A stretch of 64,000 bases of DNA from Chimonanthus salicifolius (GCA_013350335.1 CM023539.1:11098302-11162301); one strand, 5' to 3'. Positions 12,521 to 25,076 are shown, numbered from the stretch's first letter. Program-made: numbers and translations. Notes: generated from the letters alone by a model not told the origin.

Positions 12521-13330
12521 GGGTTGATGTGATTTGGTTTAAAATTTGTTGTTATGGTTTGCAATGTACTTACTGAATGGACGAAGTCAGGTACTGTGCA
12601 AGTTAGGTACTGATTGGTTGGAGTCGACCCATTTAATACATGTGCGAGGTTAGGTTGTCTATGAGTTGAAGCTAATTGAGTCTTCCTATATGACATGTGG
12701 GGATAGAGTTCACTTGTTTAATAAATAGAATTGGTTAGGTATTGATCAAGTGGGGTCAATCATTCAATATGTGGTTGGTTTGGATTTACCTATTTAATGA
12801 ATGAGTTAGGTTGGGTCAACTAAAAGTTGAGATTGACAAGGTAAGTTCATTTAAGATGGTCAAGTTGGGCCAAATTGTTTAATATATACGTTTGGTAGCT
12901 ATAAGTCGAATGGACGTGTTTAAACTGTTCTAATTTGTCGATCTATCCACGAAATGCTTTGAGTCAACTTATTTAATACATAAAGGAGGTCAAGGATGAG
13001 AAAAATTGAAGTAATTGTATAATAAATGGTATGGTGCTAGGTCAACCCATTTAAGATTTGCTGGGTTTGGATTATTTGTTTAATAAATGTGTTGGGACAG
13101 TTGACGGATTAGGCCAAGATGTTTAAGATTGGTTTAGTTGGGTCAACTCATGTAATAAATGGGTTCGGTACTCATCTTTGATTAAGTACCCAATCCATCT
13201 AATAAGTGGCTTGGGTACATATAGATAATCCAACAAGGCATTGGCATTTTGTGAATGTGCCATTTGCAAATTACCTTAGGAAAGTACATCTCAAACCAAG
13301 GGATCACACTTGAAAATTTTTGGGCTCTTT
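12521..13330. repeat. Unit 1 spacer with recurrent GGTCAAC-TTTAATAAATG motif
   Basis: Words like 'gggtcaactcatttaataaatggg' recur irregularly every ~50-100 bp with heavy divergence. Orthologous text is at 18300-18752, 21961-22053, 34444-35200 and 43044-43223. No gene is apparent. Confidence 0.6.
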
Positions 13331-13878
13331 ATTAGGAGAACTTAACCCCAAGAGTTTAGGCTCCTACAATATCTTATAAAAACATGGAAAAATCTCAATT
13401 TCATATGTAACAAAAAATCCAAGATTTCTAAAGAAAATTTGCCCAAACAAATCGACCCTGATAGATGAATAGATTTATGGTGTCTCGGCCACAAATTTAT
13501 ATATAGATTGGAGAATGGTCGTATTAAATGAAAAGTGTATAGGTTTAGGTATATTTTTGTAAGCCTCATTGTTTGTTTGTTTGGGCAAATTGAATCATTG
13601 TTGTCGACTTTAATTGTGGGCAGCTATATTATGTACTTATCTCTTCCCCTTTTTTCAATAAAGAACGATAAGAATTGGTACTCAGCTGGTGGCATAGTGG
13701 TACATTGCAAGCTGAGAACGATAAGAGAGATTAAGGAAAATATAGAGTGGATTTTCTGATCAGGAAGATCTTTTTTTACTATCCATTTCAAGGTGCAAGG
13801 AATGATGAACCACATCTCCCACTTGCATGAAATTTCAGTCACTATATTTTAGGAAACTAGACGTTTTCATTTCGAAGT

Positions 13879-14448
13879 TGCTGGGTTCTGACTCGAATCC
13901 CAATGAAACTAGGACAGAGGACCGACCGACTAGCTTATAAAAGGTGAGACTCTCCAACGAGAGGAGGGCAGTGAGATCACACCATCAATGGCAATATGTA
14001 TAGCCGAAAGGAGGCACGGTGAAGGTTCTGACCTTTGACGGTATGCGATGAGACGGCATCTTGGCCATATGCGTAGAAAGGTTCCAAAAGGAAGTGCTCA
14101 GGTAGACTGCTATACACTATGGAAGGAGATGCGATCTCGCGTTCGTGAACCAAGTCGAGATGTGCTTGTAGAATGTAGGAAGTGTAGAGGAGAGCGGGAC
14201 GGAAGATGTGTTCTTCTAGTATGAGAGTGTTAAGATAAGAGGGTGTACAAAGGGGCTTGGGACATCGGGTTTGTGCTCTAGACTCATGGGAGTCTTTATT
14301 ATGTACATGTATCTTTCTTTCTTTCATAGTGAAGATTTCTATTGCTCCGTGGACGTAGGCCAGGTGGGCTGAACCACGTAAAAATATTGTGTTGTGCTAT
14401 ATGTTTATTTCTGTTTGATTTTTCTTGTTTTAGTGTGTAACGCTAACA
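13879..14448. mobile_element. Copia-type solo LTR (570 bp)
   Basis: Begins TGCTGGGTTC and ends CGCTAACA. It is flanked by GAAGT (13874-13878) and GAGGT (14449-14453), a 5-bp target duplication with one change. A TATA-like 'cttataaaag' lies near 13935. The 3' part, with 'gctccgtggacgtaggc' and 'gaaccacgta', resembles the R/U5 region of plant Ty1/copia LTRs (recalled, not searched). Units 2 and 3 lack this segment, so it inserted after the duplication. Confidence 0.7.
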
Positions 14449-14534
14449 GAGGTAACAATAATTAACTCGTTTAATAATATAGCAGTATATGTAGCTTGTA
14501 ACAGCTCATTATTACAATTGAAAGGTATGTGGGC

Positions 14535-15290
14535 TCAAGTTTTGTCACCATCAAAGAAAAGATAAAGAAGGGATAAAAAATTATTAAAATTAGTATTTTT
14601 CGATGGATGCTTTTTAAAAGAATAGGTGCCGCCCGTCATTGACAGTGTTGAGTCATGGATTCTTGAATGAGCTGCTCTGCTTTTGGGCCACCGATTGACA
14701 AGGGCGAGGGCATTGCTGGTGACTCTGGCCACGTTTACCACCCTTCCCTTGACAGCAGCTTTGAGATTGCTTCTCATGGATGTCCCTGCAAATCCGTCCA
14801 CGCAAGTGGTGTCATCCGTCAATGCAGCGCTCATCCATGTCTGGACGTTGCTCAAATGCAACTGAAAGCTCCCGCTTCCGGTCGGGCCCATACGCCCCAT
14901 CTCTCGAACCGACTGGCTTAACCTATCGACGGTGTTGTTCACATTCTCGACGCAGTCCTTCACTGCAGCACAGTCTCTCGGACTCATGCCTTTGGCGCTC
15001 GACAATTTCGAGATGAAAGCCGAGGCCGAGTGTGCTTGGGCCAAGCTCACTGAAATAGCGGTTAGGGCCATATGCCTCGGGCTTCTCTTGATGGTGTTGG
15101 CGTACATAGACAACGACTGGATGCACAAAGCAGGATAGTGTGTGGCGCTGCAGGAGGACTTGATGTAATCGGTGGTGGCCATTCGTCTTGACACTGTGGA
15201 AGATGTCGAATGCGCTGTTGCAGGCATGCTCTGAAGAGAGAAGAAGAGAAAGAGAAGAGAAACGGATGTCGCCCATGCGACTCTTTCCAT
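14535..15290 (-). CDS. Plant invertase/pectin methylesterase inhibitor-like protein, array copy 1
   Basis: A 251-residue secreted PMEI-domain protein. Family members bind pectin methylesterase or invertase in the cell wall or vacuole. Residues 1-27 form a signal peptide (hydrophobic VSLLFLFFSL, then ATA-HS). The PMEI four-helix domain runs from about 41 to 200. Cys47/Cys56 (SSCSATHYPALC) and Cys113/Cys163 are the four family cysteines, which pair as two disulfides. Cys107 is extra; copies 2 and 3 have Tyr there. Relative to both other copies, one base is missing just after VNR (about 14690). The frame therefore runs past the ancestral stop into a ~50-residue tail with no PMEI similarity; the expected length is ~214. 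Single exon, ATG at 15290, TATA ~106 bp upstream. It may be a functional variant or an early pseudogene. Target enzyme unknown. Confidence 0.85.
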   Translation of the reverse strand: MERVAWATSVSLLFLFFSLQSMPATAHSTSSTVSRRMATTDYIKSSCSATHYPALCIQSLSMYANTIKRSPRHMALTAISVSLAQAHSASAFISKLSSAKGMSPRDCAAVKDCVENVNNTVDRLSQSVREMGRMGPTGSGSFQLHLSNVQTWMSAALTDDTTCVDGFAGTSMRSNLKAAVKGRVVNVARVTSNALALVNRWPKSRAAHSRIHDSTLSMTGGTYSFKKHPSKNTNFNNFLSLLYLFFDGDKT

Positions 15291-15395
15291 TTGTTCAAGT
15301 TGAAATGGGATAGTGGAAATTAGTGTTGTTGGTGAGAAGTGACAAGGATTTAGTGTGGTTGGTCGATGTTAAAAAGGGAGGAGAGGGATCTCTCT

Positions 15396-15411
15396 CTTTT
15401 ATAGACACGTG
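15396..15411 (-). promoter_or_regulatory. TATA box and G-box of PMEI copy 1
   Basis: On the minus strand, CACGTG (15406-15411) sits directly upstream of TATAAAAG (15396-15403), about 106 bp before the ATG. CACGTG is the plant G-box bound by bZIP/bHLH factors. The equivalent text is CACTGA in copy 2 and CAAGTG in copy 3, so only copy 1 has an intact G-box. Confidence 0.6.
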
Positions 15412-15589
15412 AAAAAGGGTGATTTTAGTTTTACAATTCTGGCACCTAACTTTAGTTTATTTAGTTTTTGTCAGTATGAACAGCTGGATTGGGATTGGTC
15501 TGTTGACTATTCCATATTATGATTTCTTTAGTTAATACAAGTCTTTTTCGAATGACAAGTCCTTTTTGAAGTAAAATTTTGTATCTTGT

Positions 15590-17990
15590 AAATGTTCATT
15601 TATTTTTAAAGATTTAAGTTATGAATGAATAGGCAAAAGATCTTGTTCTTTTAAAGTAATAACTGAGTTTATTGTATCAACTTTCCCTAATGTTGATTTT
15701 TCTATAAACTCAAAGAATTTTTTTTTTCTTCAATTGAAGTTATAAATCCTTCGTTACTTGTTATATAAGATGTTATAGCTGTAAGGAACTAGATTCCTTG
15801 AATTAAATCTTCATTCTTTCCATTCATTTGAAAAATAAAAATATTTTTATACATTTTTCGTTTTTGCATGTATGACCATTTTGGAGTTTATTTGTTAAAA
15901 AAAAAATTCTTTTCTCCATTGGCAGCATTTACTGTATGTGTTGTTTGTTCAAAATATTTTAGAGGTACTATTCCTTCCATTATACAACTTATGTGTATTA
16001 AGGAGGCAAATTAATTCTGCTGTATAATCATTTGATATTTTTAAATTGACTTTAGTGTACCATCTTCTAAATGTAAATTTTGATTTTTAACTTAGTTCTA
16101 ATAACATTCCTATTTCTGATTTTGTTCCTGAAGGTTCGCCCTTTCCATTTGTATTTAACGATTTGAATTCTAAGATTTCTATTCTAGTTTTTATTTCACT
16201 TTTTTTTTCTTTTAAGTCCTTTTGTTGATCTTGAACTGACATAGGAGTTTCTTCACTATTTGTACCTTTTTGGAGTCTTTTATATAAACCAATCATATTA
16301 TATAACATAATGGGATTTATTTCTTGTTTTTCCTTTTTCTACTTTGATTCTAATAGTTTTTCTATATGTTCTTTTTTGTTGTTGGAGTCTTTTATATCAA
16401 TTATCATTTCAAGGATTAATTTGCAATTTTCAGTTTGGACATTTATTTGACAATCTGTATAAAAAAGATTAGGAAGAGGAAAATCCATACTTTATTTGGC
16501 ATATATTACAATCACAATTTGGATTTCCATCACATTCTTCATGACTTAATTGGGTTAAAATTTTGATCATTAAATGGTTATCATTTTCTCAGAAATGTTC
16601 TTAGTCTGAATCTTTTATTTCTTCTTTGTCTTCATTATTATCTTCCGACTATGAGAATTTTATTTCATTAATTTTAAAACTTATTATTTCATTTTTCAAC
16701 TTCTTTTAAAACATTTATTAGCGTAATGTCCTTTGTGACCATATTTATAAAAAAATTGTTCTTCAGGCTTTATGTCTTTAGTTAAGGGGGAAGCTGATGG
16801 TTTATAATTTTTTATGTATTTTGTTTAAATTAGAATATCCTTTATCAACATATTTTTTGAACTTCTTTTTATTTCTTTTAGAGGTTTTTTCATACACTTA
16901 TTTGATCATAATTTTTAATATCTATGTTCTGAATAGTTTTTCATTATTTTCGTTTCAAAAAGATCACAGGCAAATTGAGAACAAAAATTTCTTAATTCTT
17001 TTTTATCATAAAGTTTTTAGACGTTCATCTTTTATGTTATTACATATATCGATTCCTGTTTGATTAATTTTCTATATTAAGTCACCATAAGTATAACTAT
17101 CATAACCTCTTTGTCGATCTTTATGAGCAAAAGTATTTATAACATTTTCTGCTAATAAAGGTGGCAACCCATAGATGAATTTTTCATTCCAGAACGACTG
17201 ATTCCATGTTTCTTGAAAATAAACTTTAGTAAAAAAATGTATCTTTAAACCATTTAAAGTTTGTCAATATTCTACATATTTTGTTTATTAAATGTTTCAG
17301 AGTTAAGCTTTCTTTTCTTGGCTACAATGTGGAGTCTTTACATATTCTAGTATCGGTTCACCATTTTTTATCAAATATGATTCCTTGTTTGTTTCTTATA
17401 TAAGTATTTTGTATTTCATTTCTTTGATTTTCAGTATGGTAACAATCCCAAATTTGCTAATTGCCTTCTAAACGCGTGATTATTAATTCCTCTATATTCT
17501 TTATTACTATTAGTTGTCAATATATTTACATACATGTAATCCTTTTGCACTTGTTGCACAATTTGATATTCTATTAAAACGTCTATGTTCCATTCATATA
17601 TAGATGACCCATTGAAAGAATCTAGATTTATAGTAGTTGATTATTCCTTCGATATAGCTATTGGTTTTTCAAATACAACTCGGTCTGGGCTTGGGTGTGA
17701 CTAGTTCGGGTTAACGTGGGCCCTCCAATTGCAATTGGGCCGGGGTTCTGGCAGGTTTAAAGTCCGGTCTGCCTGAGTTGTAGCTGTGTTTTGACCCTTG
17801 ACTATTGAATCGTGTAAATTCACAATTCTGAAATTTATTCCCATCATTGACCAATGGGTACTCTGTCATACATTCATGTATTGTTCCCTTGTTTGACCTA
17901 TTTACTCAACATTTTGACTTGTTTTCCATATTTTGTACTATCCTGAGTTTATTCCTATCATCATGGGGGGTTGGATTTTCGACTTTCCAA
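15590..17990 (-). pseudogene. Pararetrovirus-like coat/zinc-knuckle/protease segment, copy 1
   Basis: A badly decayed minus-strand coding segment upstream of PMEI, in transcription order: an N-terminal region (about 17640), a coat/gag-like region, a CCHC-type knuckle (16711-16752), a charged linker (ORF 16087-16308), then a protease region (about 15950-16060). The knuckle reads YKYGHKGHYANKC, with cysteines replaced by tyrosine. The protease active-site region is deleted here but present in copy 3. Domain order suggests a Caulimoviridae-like polyprotein; gag-pol of an LTR element is the alternative. No reverse transcriptase or RNase H was recognised. Many stops and frameshifts: non-functional. 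Confidence 0.6.
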
Positions 17991-18752
17991 TAAGAGCTAG
18001 GTTTTGTGGGGAATGGTTATGTTGACAAATTGCACAGGGAGTTTGTAAAGAAAATAAACACGAAGACCTTCGAAGATGAAAACTTCATCTAGGTCATGTT
18101 TGATGGCAAACACCATATTCTCTATAATTAAATGGAGCCCAAGTATTGTTTTGCTTGTTTCATTGGAAAATGAGTTTGATGGAAACATGAATTTGAAATT
18201 CTGCTAAGAAAATTACTTTTCAATTTTAAATTGAAGAACTTCTCTCTATTTGTTTAACAATACCACTTGTTTAAGGGAGAAAAGTTCAATAATTGGGCTG
18301 GGTTGATGTGATTTGGTTTAAAATTTGTTGTTAAGGTTTGCAATGTACTTACTAAATCAGCAAAGTCAGCAACTGGTCAACTTAGGTACTTATTGATTTG
18401 AGTCGACCCATTTAATACATGTGCGACGTTAGGTTGGCTATGAGTTGAATCTAATTGAGTCTTCCTATATGACATGTGGGGATAGAGTTCACTTGTTTAA
18501 TAAATGGAATTGGTTAGGTATGGATCAAGTCGGGTCAATCATTCAATATGTGGTTGGTTTGGGTTTACCTATTTAATGAATGAGCTAGGTTGGGTCAACT
18601 ACAAGTTGAGATTGACAAGGTAAGCTCATTTAAGATTGTCAAGTTTGGCCAACTTATTTAATAAATGTGTTTCGTAGCTATAGGTCCAATGGACGTGTTT
18701 AAATTGTTCTAATTAGCCAATCTATCTACGAAATGCTTTGAGTCAAATTGTT

Positions 18753-21700
18753 TGTCATGCCCCCGACCTGAAGGGTTGGCCCAGAACGAGACTGATTTTT
18801 TTTTTTGAAAGGCTAAGCTAACACCAGCATTCTAACTGGGCCGGATCAACAATTGGGCCCAAAGGTCACACATAATCCCAACATGTGGACTCAAATATAT
18901 ACTATAAGTCTACCCAACAATAGACATAAATAATCACACACAACAAGATCACATAATCCAACCATTGAATTATCATTACAAAATCACATCAGAGTAGTTA
19001 CAGAAACTTAGTAGTCCTATTACAACACTTTAACATATACCAAGTACCACACTCGGTACTTTATAAAAGGAAATGGTTCCAAGAAACAAAAAACACAAAT
19101 ACAAAGGTATTCCCCTCGGTGGGAATATTAAAGCAACGCCGCAACTTATCCACTCTAAGCTTCAAACAGGGGGTTCTCCTCCTCGGGTTCATCTCCTGAA
19201 AGGTGAGTGGGGTGAGCTAACTAGCCCAGTGAAGGAAATATAACAGTGCAGTTTTAAAGTAAATAACATGTTAGTATATATAATCAACAGTTGCAATATA
19301 ATATCTCATGCTTGATAATAAAATTCACAATATCAAGTAAAATCTCATCATCGTCTTTCCATTTTCTCATCATCTTTCCATTACTGTTGTTTATCCAACG
19401 TAGCCTCTAGATACCATATTGACAACAATAGTATTAAGTCCCGACACGGTCAAAAAACATCCTTACAAGTACATCTCCGGCTCTACCATAGCCGGTACTG
19501 ACACCCTCATGTCAGCAATTGACGCCATAGTCTACCCATGGTCCAGTAGACATAAACCATCTCCCATATGGTCGATATTAATTCAATAGTCAAGGGCACG
19601 TGGAAACAATATTACACATTTCATTTGATCATAGCATTTACCAGCATCATAAGTACTCTTACCATAGTGCGTCAAGTCTAGGCACATAAGTGGGTTCATC
19701 AAATCTGAAACCACTCATTGCTCAATATCCATATCAAATAAACCTGTTTACATCAAGCTGCAAAGTTAAGTTCCCTCATTGTGACTGTTTGGTTTCGCGG
19801 TTTCTGTTCAAACAAGCAAACAAGGACACAATTAATATACACAGCATTCATATATAGCATGTATACATGCAAACAGTATTTTGAAATCATACTGGTTTTC
19901 CCAAAACATCAAAGGTACATGGAATTGAGTCTTCTACTCGGTTTCTATCCTTTTTAAATTATTATCATCCATAAGATAATAATATAATAAAAAGGAGTGC
20001 TCAGTCCAAAACTCATATTGTCTTCTGGGCATTGACCAGACTGACTTATTAAGTTAGGTCTAGATCATCGGGTCACTTCTCGGTTGTCTTCTGGATAGAA
20101 CCAGATCTTACATTTTATGTTAGGCCTCGAGGTCACTCAGTGTCCGACAAATATAACGTCGGCCTAGAAGTGAGATCACTCAGTGCCCGACCAATAGAGT
20201 CGGCCTGGAAGTTAATACAATAGTATATACACTATAGTTATAAGAGAAGAGGGTTAGTACACTTTTTAGATTAACAAGGGGTAGTAACATCACATCATAT
20301 CAAATAACCATCAAACAAGAGCATTTTACACTTCAAAAACTAGGTCCATCGGAACATGCCTCGGAACCAGGCACTGTGGCTTCAGATCATCAGAACCACA
20401 CCTAAACTAGTCACTGACCTCGGATCATGGGGCTGACTTCGGATCGTCCGAAGATCGGGTCTCGGACCTTCCGAATTGGAAAAACAAAGAAAACTGGTCT
20501 CGGTGGGTCTGTACACTTCGGAACATCCGAAGTGGGGCTCGGAACATCCGAGTGGGTCAAACCAGTCTCGGGCGTTCCTGGACTTCGGGTGAAGCTAGGA
20601 ACGTCCGAGGGGTACTGATCGGACTGTCCGAAGATCGACTCTCGACCGTCCGAGAGTCGTCTTCCTCATTGTCTGCACCAGCAGACAGTGACGGCAGACA
20701 ACATGTGAAATGCGAATCCAGAAATAGAGGGTTTTTCGGACTCGATTTTCACATTTAGCTGGTCCAATGGACTCCTCTGGGAGTCCTCTTTCCATAGGGA
20801 AAGGTTTGGAGCTTTGAAGCTCACTAAGCCATCCGATTTTAGCACTGAAAGCTCACTGGTACACCTAAAATCGAATTTTTTTTTTAAACTTTGAAATGGT
20901 TTTACACACTCCTTACTAAATCAAAATCGATTTTTCTTGATTCTAAACCACCTAAAATTGAAAGAGGAACACAATGATTACCTTCACTGGAGTTCCTGGG
21001 CTGAAAATCCAGTCTTTTGAAAATTTCCCTTTCTTAAGCTACTAGTGAAAAACCAGGAAGAACAGAGGCTAAGGGTCGGCTGGTTGGGTTTCAGCTGAGA
21101 CTGAGATAGAGAAGAGAAGAAGATAGGAGATTTGGTGGGAGTTCAAACAAGCAGATCAGGGCCGTACTTATAGAAATCTGGCCGGGAAAAGGGGTCATCC
21201 GGCCACTGCATGCGTCCGCATGCAGTTGATGCTTACGTTTGGAATAGTAACGGTAGAAGTTTACCGTTGGTTGTTGATCAGCCCCTCCAAAGTCCCACTT
21301 TTGCAATTAAGTCCCTCGATTTGATAAAACAGGATTTTTAATTTAAAACATAATTTCAAAGGCTCAACAATTTAATCCAACCTTACAGATAAGTTGGGTT
21401 TTGAAAACCTTAATCACCATAAAAAATTTGGGATTTAAAACTCACTAAAACCCATTGACTTAAACAAAACCCATAATTTAATACTATTTACTTAAATAAA
21501 CAAATGTTAAATAAAACAATTTAGAAACCTCATTTTGGGTTTCAAAGAATAATTAGACCATACTTAAAATGTTCTAAAACAAAATACTAGTTTTGAAATT
21601 TATCTCATTTCCAAAACCATTCAAAATAATTATTACTCCCTTTCGGGGTTTTAACGGGCGGTTTTTAAATACCATTTTCTGAAAATAAAAATATTTTAAA

Positions 21701-21960
21701 CTCAGAAATTCAAATCCTTTATTAAGAAGAATATTATCATCCAATAATAATCACATAACAACATAATTTATAAAATAACAAATGTAAGCGGTAAATTACC
21801 AAAATGCCCCTCCAGCTGGACGAGCTGGATCACTGAGCTCATGAGCTCGAATTGGGCCATACTTGGGCTTTCCTCAAAGTCCTGACTGTAATCTCCGAGA
21901 TTAATCGGTCAAACAAGATTATTAAGTTAAACTACGCCTAATCTGAGGCAGGGTATTATA
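18753..21960. mobile_element. LTR-like element A (3.2 kb, probable solo LTR)
   Basis: Starts TGTCATGCCCCCGACC and ends GGGTATTATA (terminal CA mutated to TA). Flanks are TTGTT (18748-18752) and TTATT (21961-21965), a 5-bp duplication with one change. The flanking text rejoins into the unit spacer. No ORF. About 20340-20670 carries quasi-palindromes such as CTTCGGATCGTCCGAAG (20437-20453) and CTTCGGAACATCCGAAG (20516-20532). Lineage not assigned; long LTRs of this kind occur in Ty3 elements. Confidence 0.65.
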
Positions 21961-22053
21961 TTATTTAATACATAAATGAGGTCAAGTTTGAGAAAAATTG
22001 AAGCAATTGTATAATAAATGATATGGGACTGGGTCAACCCATTTAAGATTGGC

Positions 22054-25000
22054 TATAACGCCCCTCCCTCTCCCTCTAATTATCAGAGTATTTATTTCAA
22101 AATATTTAGACGGGAAGAGAGGGAAGAGTGCCATGACGCGAGTCAAGTCCGAGTCCGAAGACCCGACCCTCGACTGGCGTAACTAATATGTGCACATGAA
22201 CAAGGTCCATGTAATATTTGCAACGCGTTAACTAAAAATCTGCGAAAATATGTATATAAAATTTTATACATTGAAAGATAATCATTCTCAATCCAAAGCA
22301 AATCAATATAATCCCATAGAATTAAATGTCAAATAAAAGGTTCAACTTCATTATCTAGGAGTTTATTACATCATCACTCTATCTTTCAATCACATAACTC
22401 CTACCTAAATATTTATTCTCAAAATGTAAACCAAAGGGGAATGTTCTCTTCTATTTCCAAAATTCCAAAATAAAATGAAAAGCTCTACGAATTCCTTTCT
22501 CCTGCTTTCATAACCATCTACGCGTGACTATTGCTCGGTCCTACCTCATCACCTTTCTCCTTTCCTGCATTAGTTTTTAAAAGAGAAAAGATTTATGGGC
22601 TTAGTCAACGCCCAGTTGGAATTCCCATCAAGTGGGTACCAACATGTGATATATATAAAACCGGGATAAAACATATATATGTTATTCACATCATATAGTT
22701 CATTTGAAAATCATCCTTCTCCTATATTTCAATATCAGTTCATATTTCATATTCATAAAGCATTCATATTCATTTTGTAATCATCTCATATAAATCAGAA
22801 TCGTATATACATGTAAAGTTTATAGAAATCATCATGATGCACTATGCCATGGTGACATGAATTAATGCAAGCCCTTCTCATGCCCCATGCATTGATCACT
22901 ATCTCATTCTCATTCAATAGTTATAAATATTGACCATTTTGTCCGTAGCTTTCCTGGGGCACAAGCTGGGAGTTACTACCTAATACTAGCATTTAACTGG
23001 GACTACCGGGAGAGTGCTACACACCCATACTCCTGCGCAGGTTTTGGAACTTCTTTTGACCCTGGATCTATCTGCCTAATTATTATGCCATACTTTGGAA
23101 CCCATGGACTCTGCCATATACAATGGTTAATTTATTTCAAATATTTCCGGTTAAAATATATCATCTCTTTAACCTTTGACTCATGCATTCCCATCCTACT
23201 TATATATATGCGTTTCATGTCTATGCATTGATAAATTAAACATGTTTGATAGCATATAAGAAATACATTGTATTCAAAACTAGAGTTAATCAAATCATGT
23301 ATTCAAAGCAACTTATAATTCAAATATACATAAATAATCACTTGATACTTCAATAATGTAGGAAAACCTACTTGATCACTGAAATTCTGCGAATGAGTGA
23401 GTTACGTGGTACGTACGGCTCCTAGATCACCTTTCGATCCTCTAGTTATTTCCATGTATCAAAATACAATAATTCATCTGATTAGTTTGTGTCCTTGTTT
23501 TCCAAATTTACAATTATCACTTTCATTAATTTCCATTTGGTGATGCCTCGTTAATAGTGCATTCATGTCCAACCCAAGAGTGTGGATTTAAAGGTCAAGT
23601 CTTAATACTGTGGGTTCAGAACTTAGGTCATCAATTCAGAACTTCCGAAGCGTGGTCTGAAGCTTCAAATCATCGTGGTCTCCTTCGGATCATTCCGAAG
23701 TATATTTTCACTGGCCTGCTCGGAACTTGACTTCGGTACTTCCGAATCAAATTCCGAGGGTTCGGAACTTCAAGTCCTCTCTTGGTACTTCTGAGAGACT
23801 TATTGATTTCAGTTATACAATACAGTGCTCGGAACTTGGCCTCGGCACTTCCTAGTCAAGTTCCAAGAGTTCGGAACTACAAATATTCCCTCAGTACTTC
23901 CAAGGCTTTATAAATTTCGGTTCTTTATTACAGTGCTCGAAACTTGGCCTCGGTACTTCCGAGCCAGGTTCTGAGACTTCGGTTTCTCATATGGACTGAA
24001 CCAAGTTTTCTACATGTCTTCTGTCTATGTGTTCTCTGTCTGATTTTACAGTCTCCTCGGAACTTGGCCTCGGAATGAACGTTCCATGTTCCGAGACTCT
24101 ATTCCTTCTGAGGGTCCTCAGAACGTCCTTGTTACTTTGGACTGTTCTGAACCTTTGGAACTTGTCTCGAATGTTCCGAGATAGGTTCTGAAGCCTGTCT
24201 TCTACAGACAGTCATTTGCAAAATTCTCCAGAGTGCGAACCGAGTTCCCTGAACTCAGGAATCACAGTAGGGTGGTTTATTGGTCCTGTTCTTTAAATCT
24301 AACCTCTTAGATTTATTCCCTATGTGATTTATCACATCCTTAAGGATTAAAATTGATAATTTAATATCAAATTTCACGGATTTAAACCCGATTTCCTGAT
24401 TTGGGGAAATACCCAAAAATTTCCAAACATTTCCTATTCTTATTACCTAAACCCAGATTCATATAGGGTTGGTTCTAAATTACTTCAACCTTCAAATTAA
24501 ATATAAATCCTAAATCTAGAGATGGGTACTTATCGTAAGTGAAGCTTTCCGAATCTCTTTTCTCTTTCCTTCTTCTCCTTTCCTTCCTAGCTTTCACAGT
24601 GGGGAGATGGGATTCTCAGTACAGAAGATGGAGAATGGGATACTGCCATGTGAGTGGAAATGGTGAGATAGAGAGTACCGTGCGGATGGGGAGTGGGTGA
24701 GTGTCATGAGCATGGAATAAGGGATGACCGTGCGCACGGGATAAGTGGGATGGAGTTGTCGAGTGTGACGCAGTCAACTCAAGTGGTGGCTTTTCCATTC
24801 CCTATTTGCCCTTACGTTATTAGGGTGTGGTATTTGGGTCCCCTCTACACGTGGCATGCCACATAGTCGCCCATGTGACGTGACACCACGTCACAAAATC
24901 ATCTCTAATAAATTTTCATGAATTTATTTTCCATCGTGCCACTTGACATTAAATTTATAGATTTAATTTCATAAATTAAATCCCACTTAATTTCTCTAAA

Positions 25001-25076
25001 TTATTTGATTAAATCGTATTAATCTCAATTAATTATTAAAACCCAATTTTATAAATTCTAAAATTTTAGGGTGTCA
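22054..25076. mobile_element. LTR-like element B (3.0 kb)
   Basis: Starts TATAACGCCCCTCCC (expected TG lost) and ends TTTTAGGGTGTCA. The first ~200 bp matches element D (31384) in order: 'attaatcagagta', 'cgtcacgacgtgag', 'caagtccgaaaaccc'. About 23630-24190 carries an array of TTCGGA/TCCGAA words, e.g. 23683-23700. No target duplication: the flanks correspond to unit positions ~545 bp apart, so the insertion was accompanied or followed by a deletion. Confidence 0.55.

Larger units (their letters stand above)
12521..18299. repeat. PMEI/pararetrovirus tandem array, unit 1
   Basis: First of the direct repeats, beginning 'gggttgatgtgatttggtt'. The order is motif-rich spacer (12521-13330), 'ctcttcccctttt' segment (13640), copia solo LTR (unique to this unit), PMEI gene, TATA region, coat/protease-like segment, and a tail 'caccatattctctataatta' (about 18110). 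The same order recurs from 18300, 34444 and (truncated) 43044. Confidence 0.85.

Noticed and set aside
13681..13900. tRNA-like A box (gctggtggcatagtgg) and B box (ctgactcgaatccc) as a SINE
   Set aside because: The B-box-like text belongs to the solo LTR start at 13879, and the A-box-like text recurs without it in units 2 and 3.
14667..15276. Plus-strand and alternate-frame ORFs over PMEI copy 1
   Set aside because: Shadows of the GC-richer PMEI coding sequence; the same happens over copies 2 and 3.
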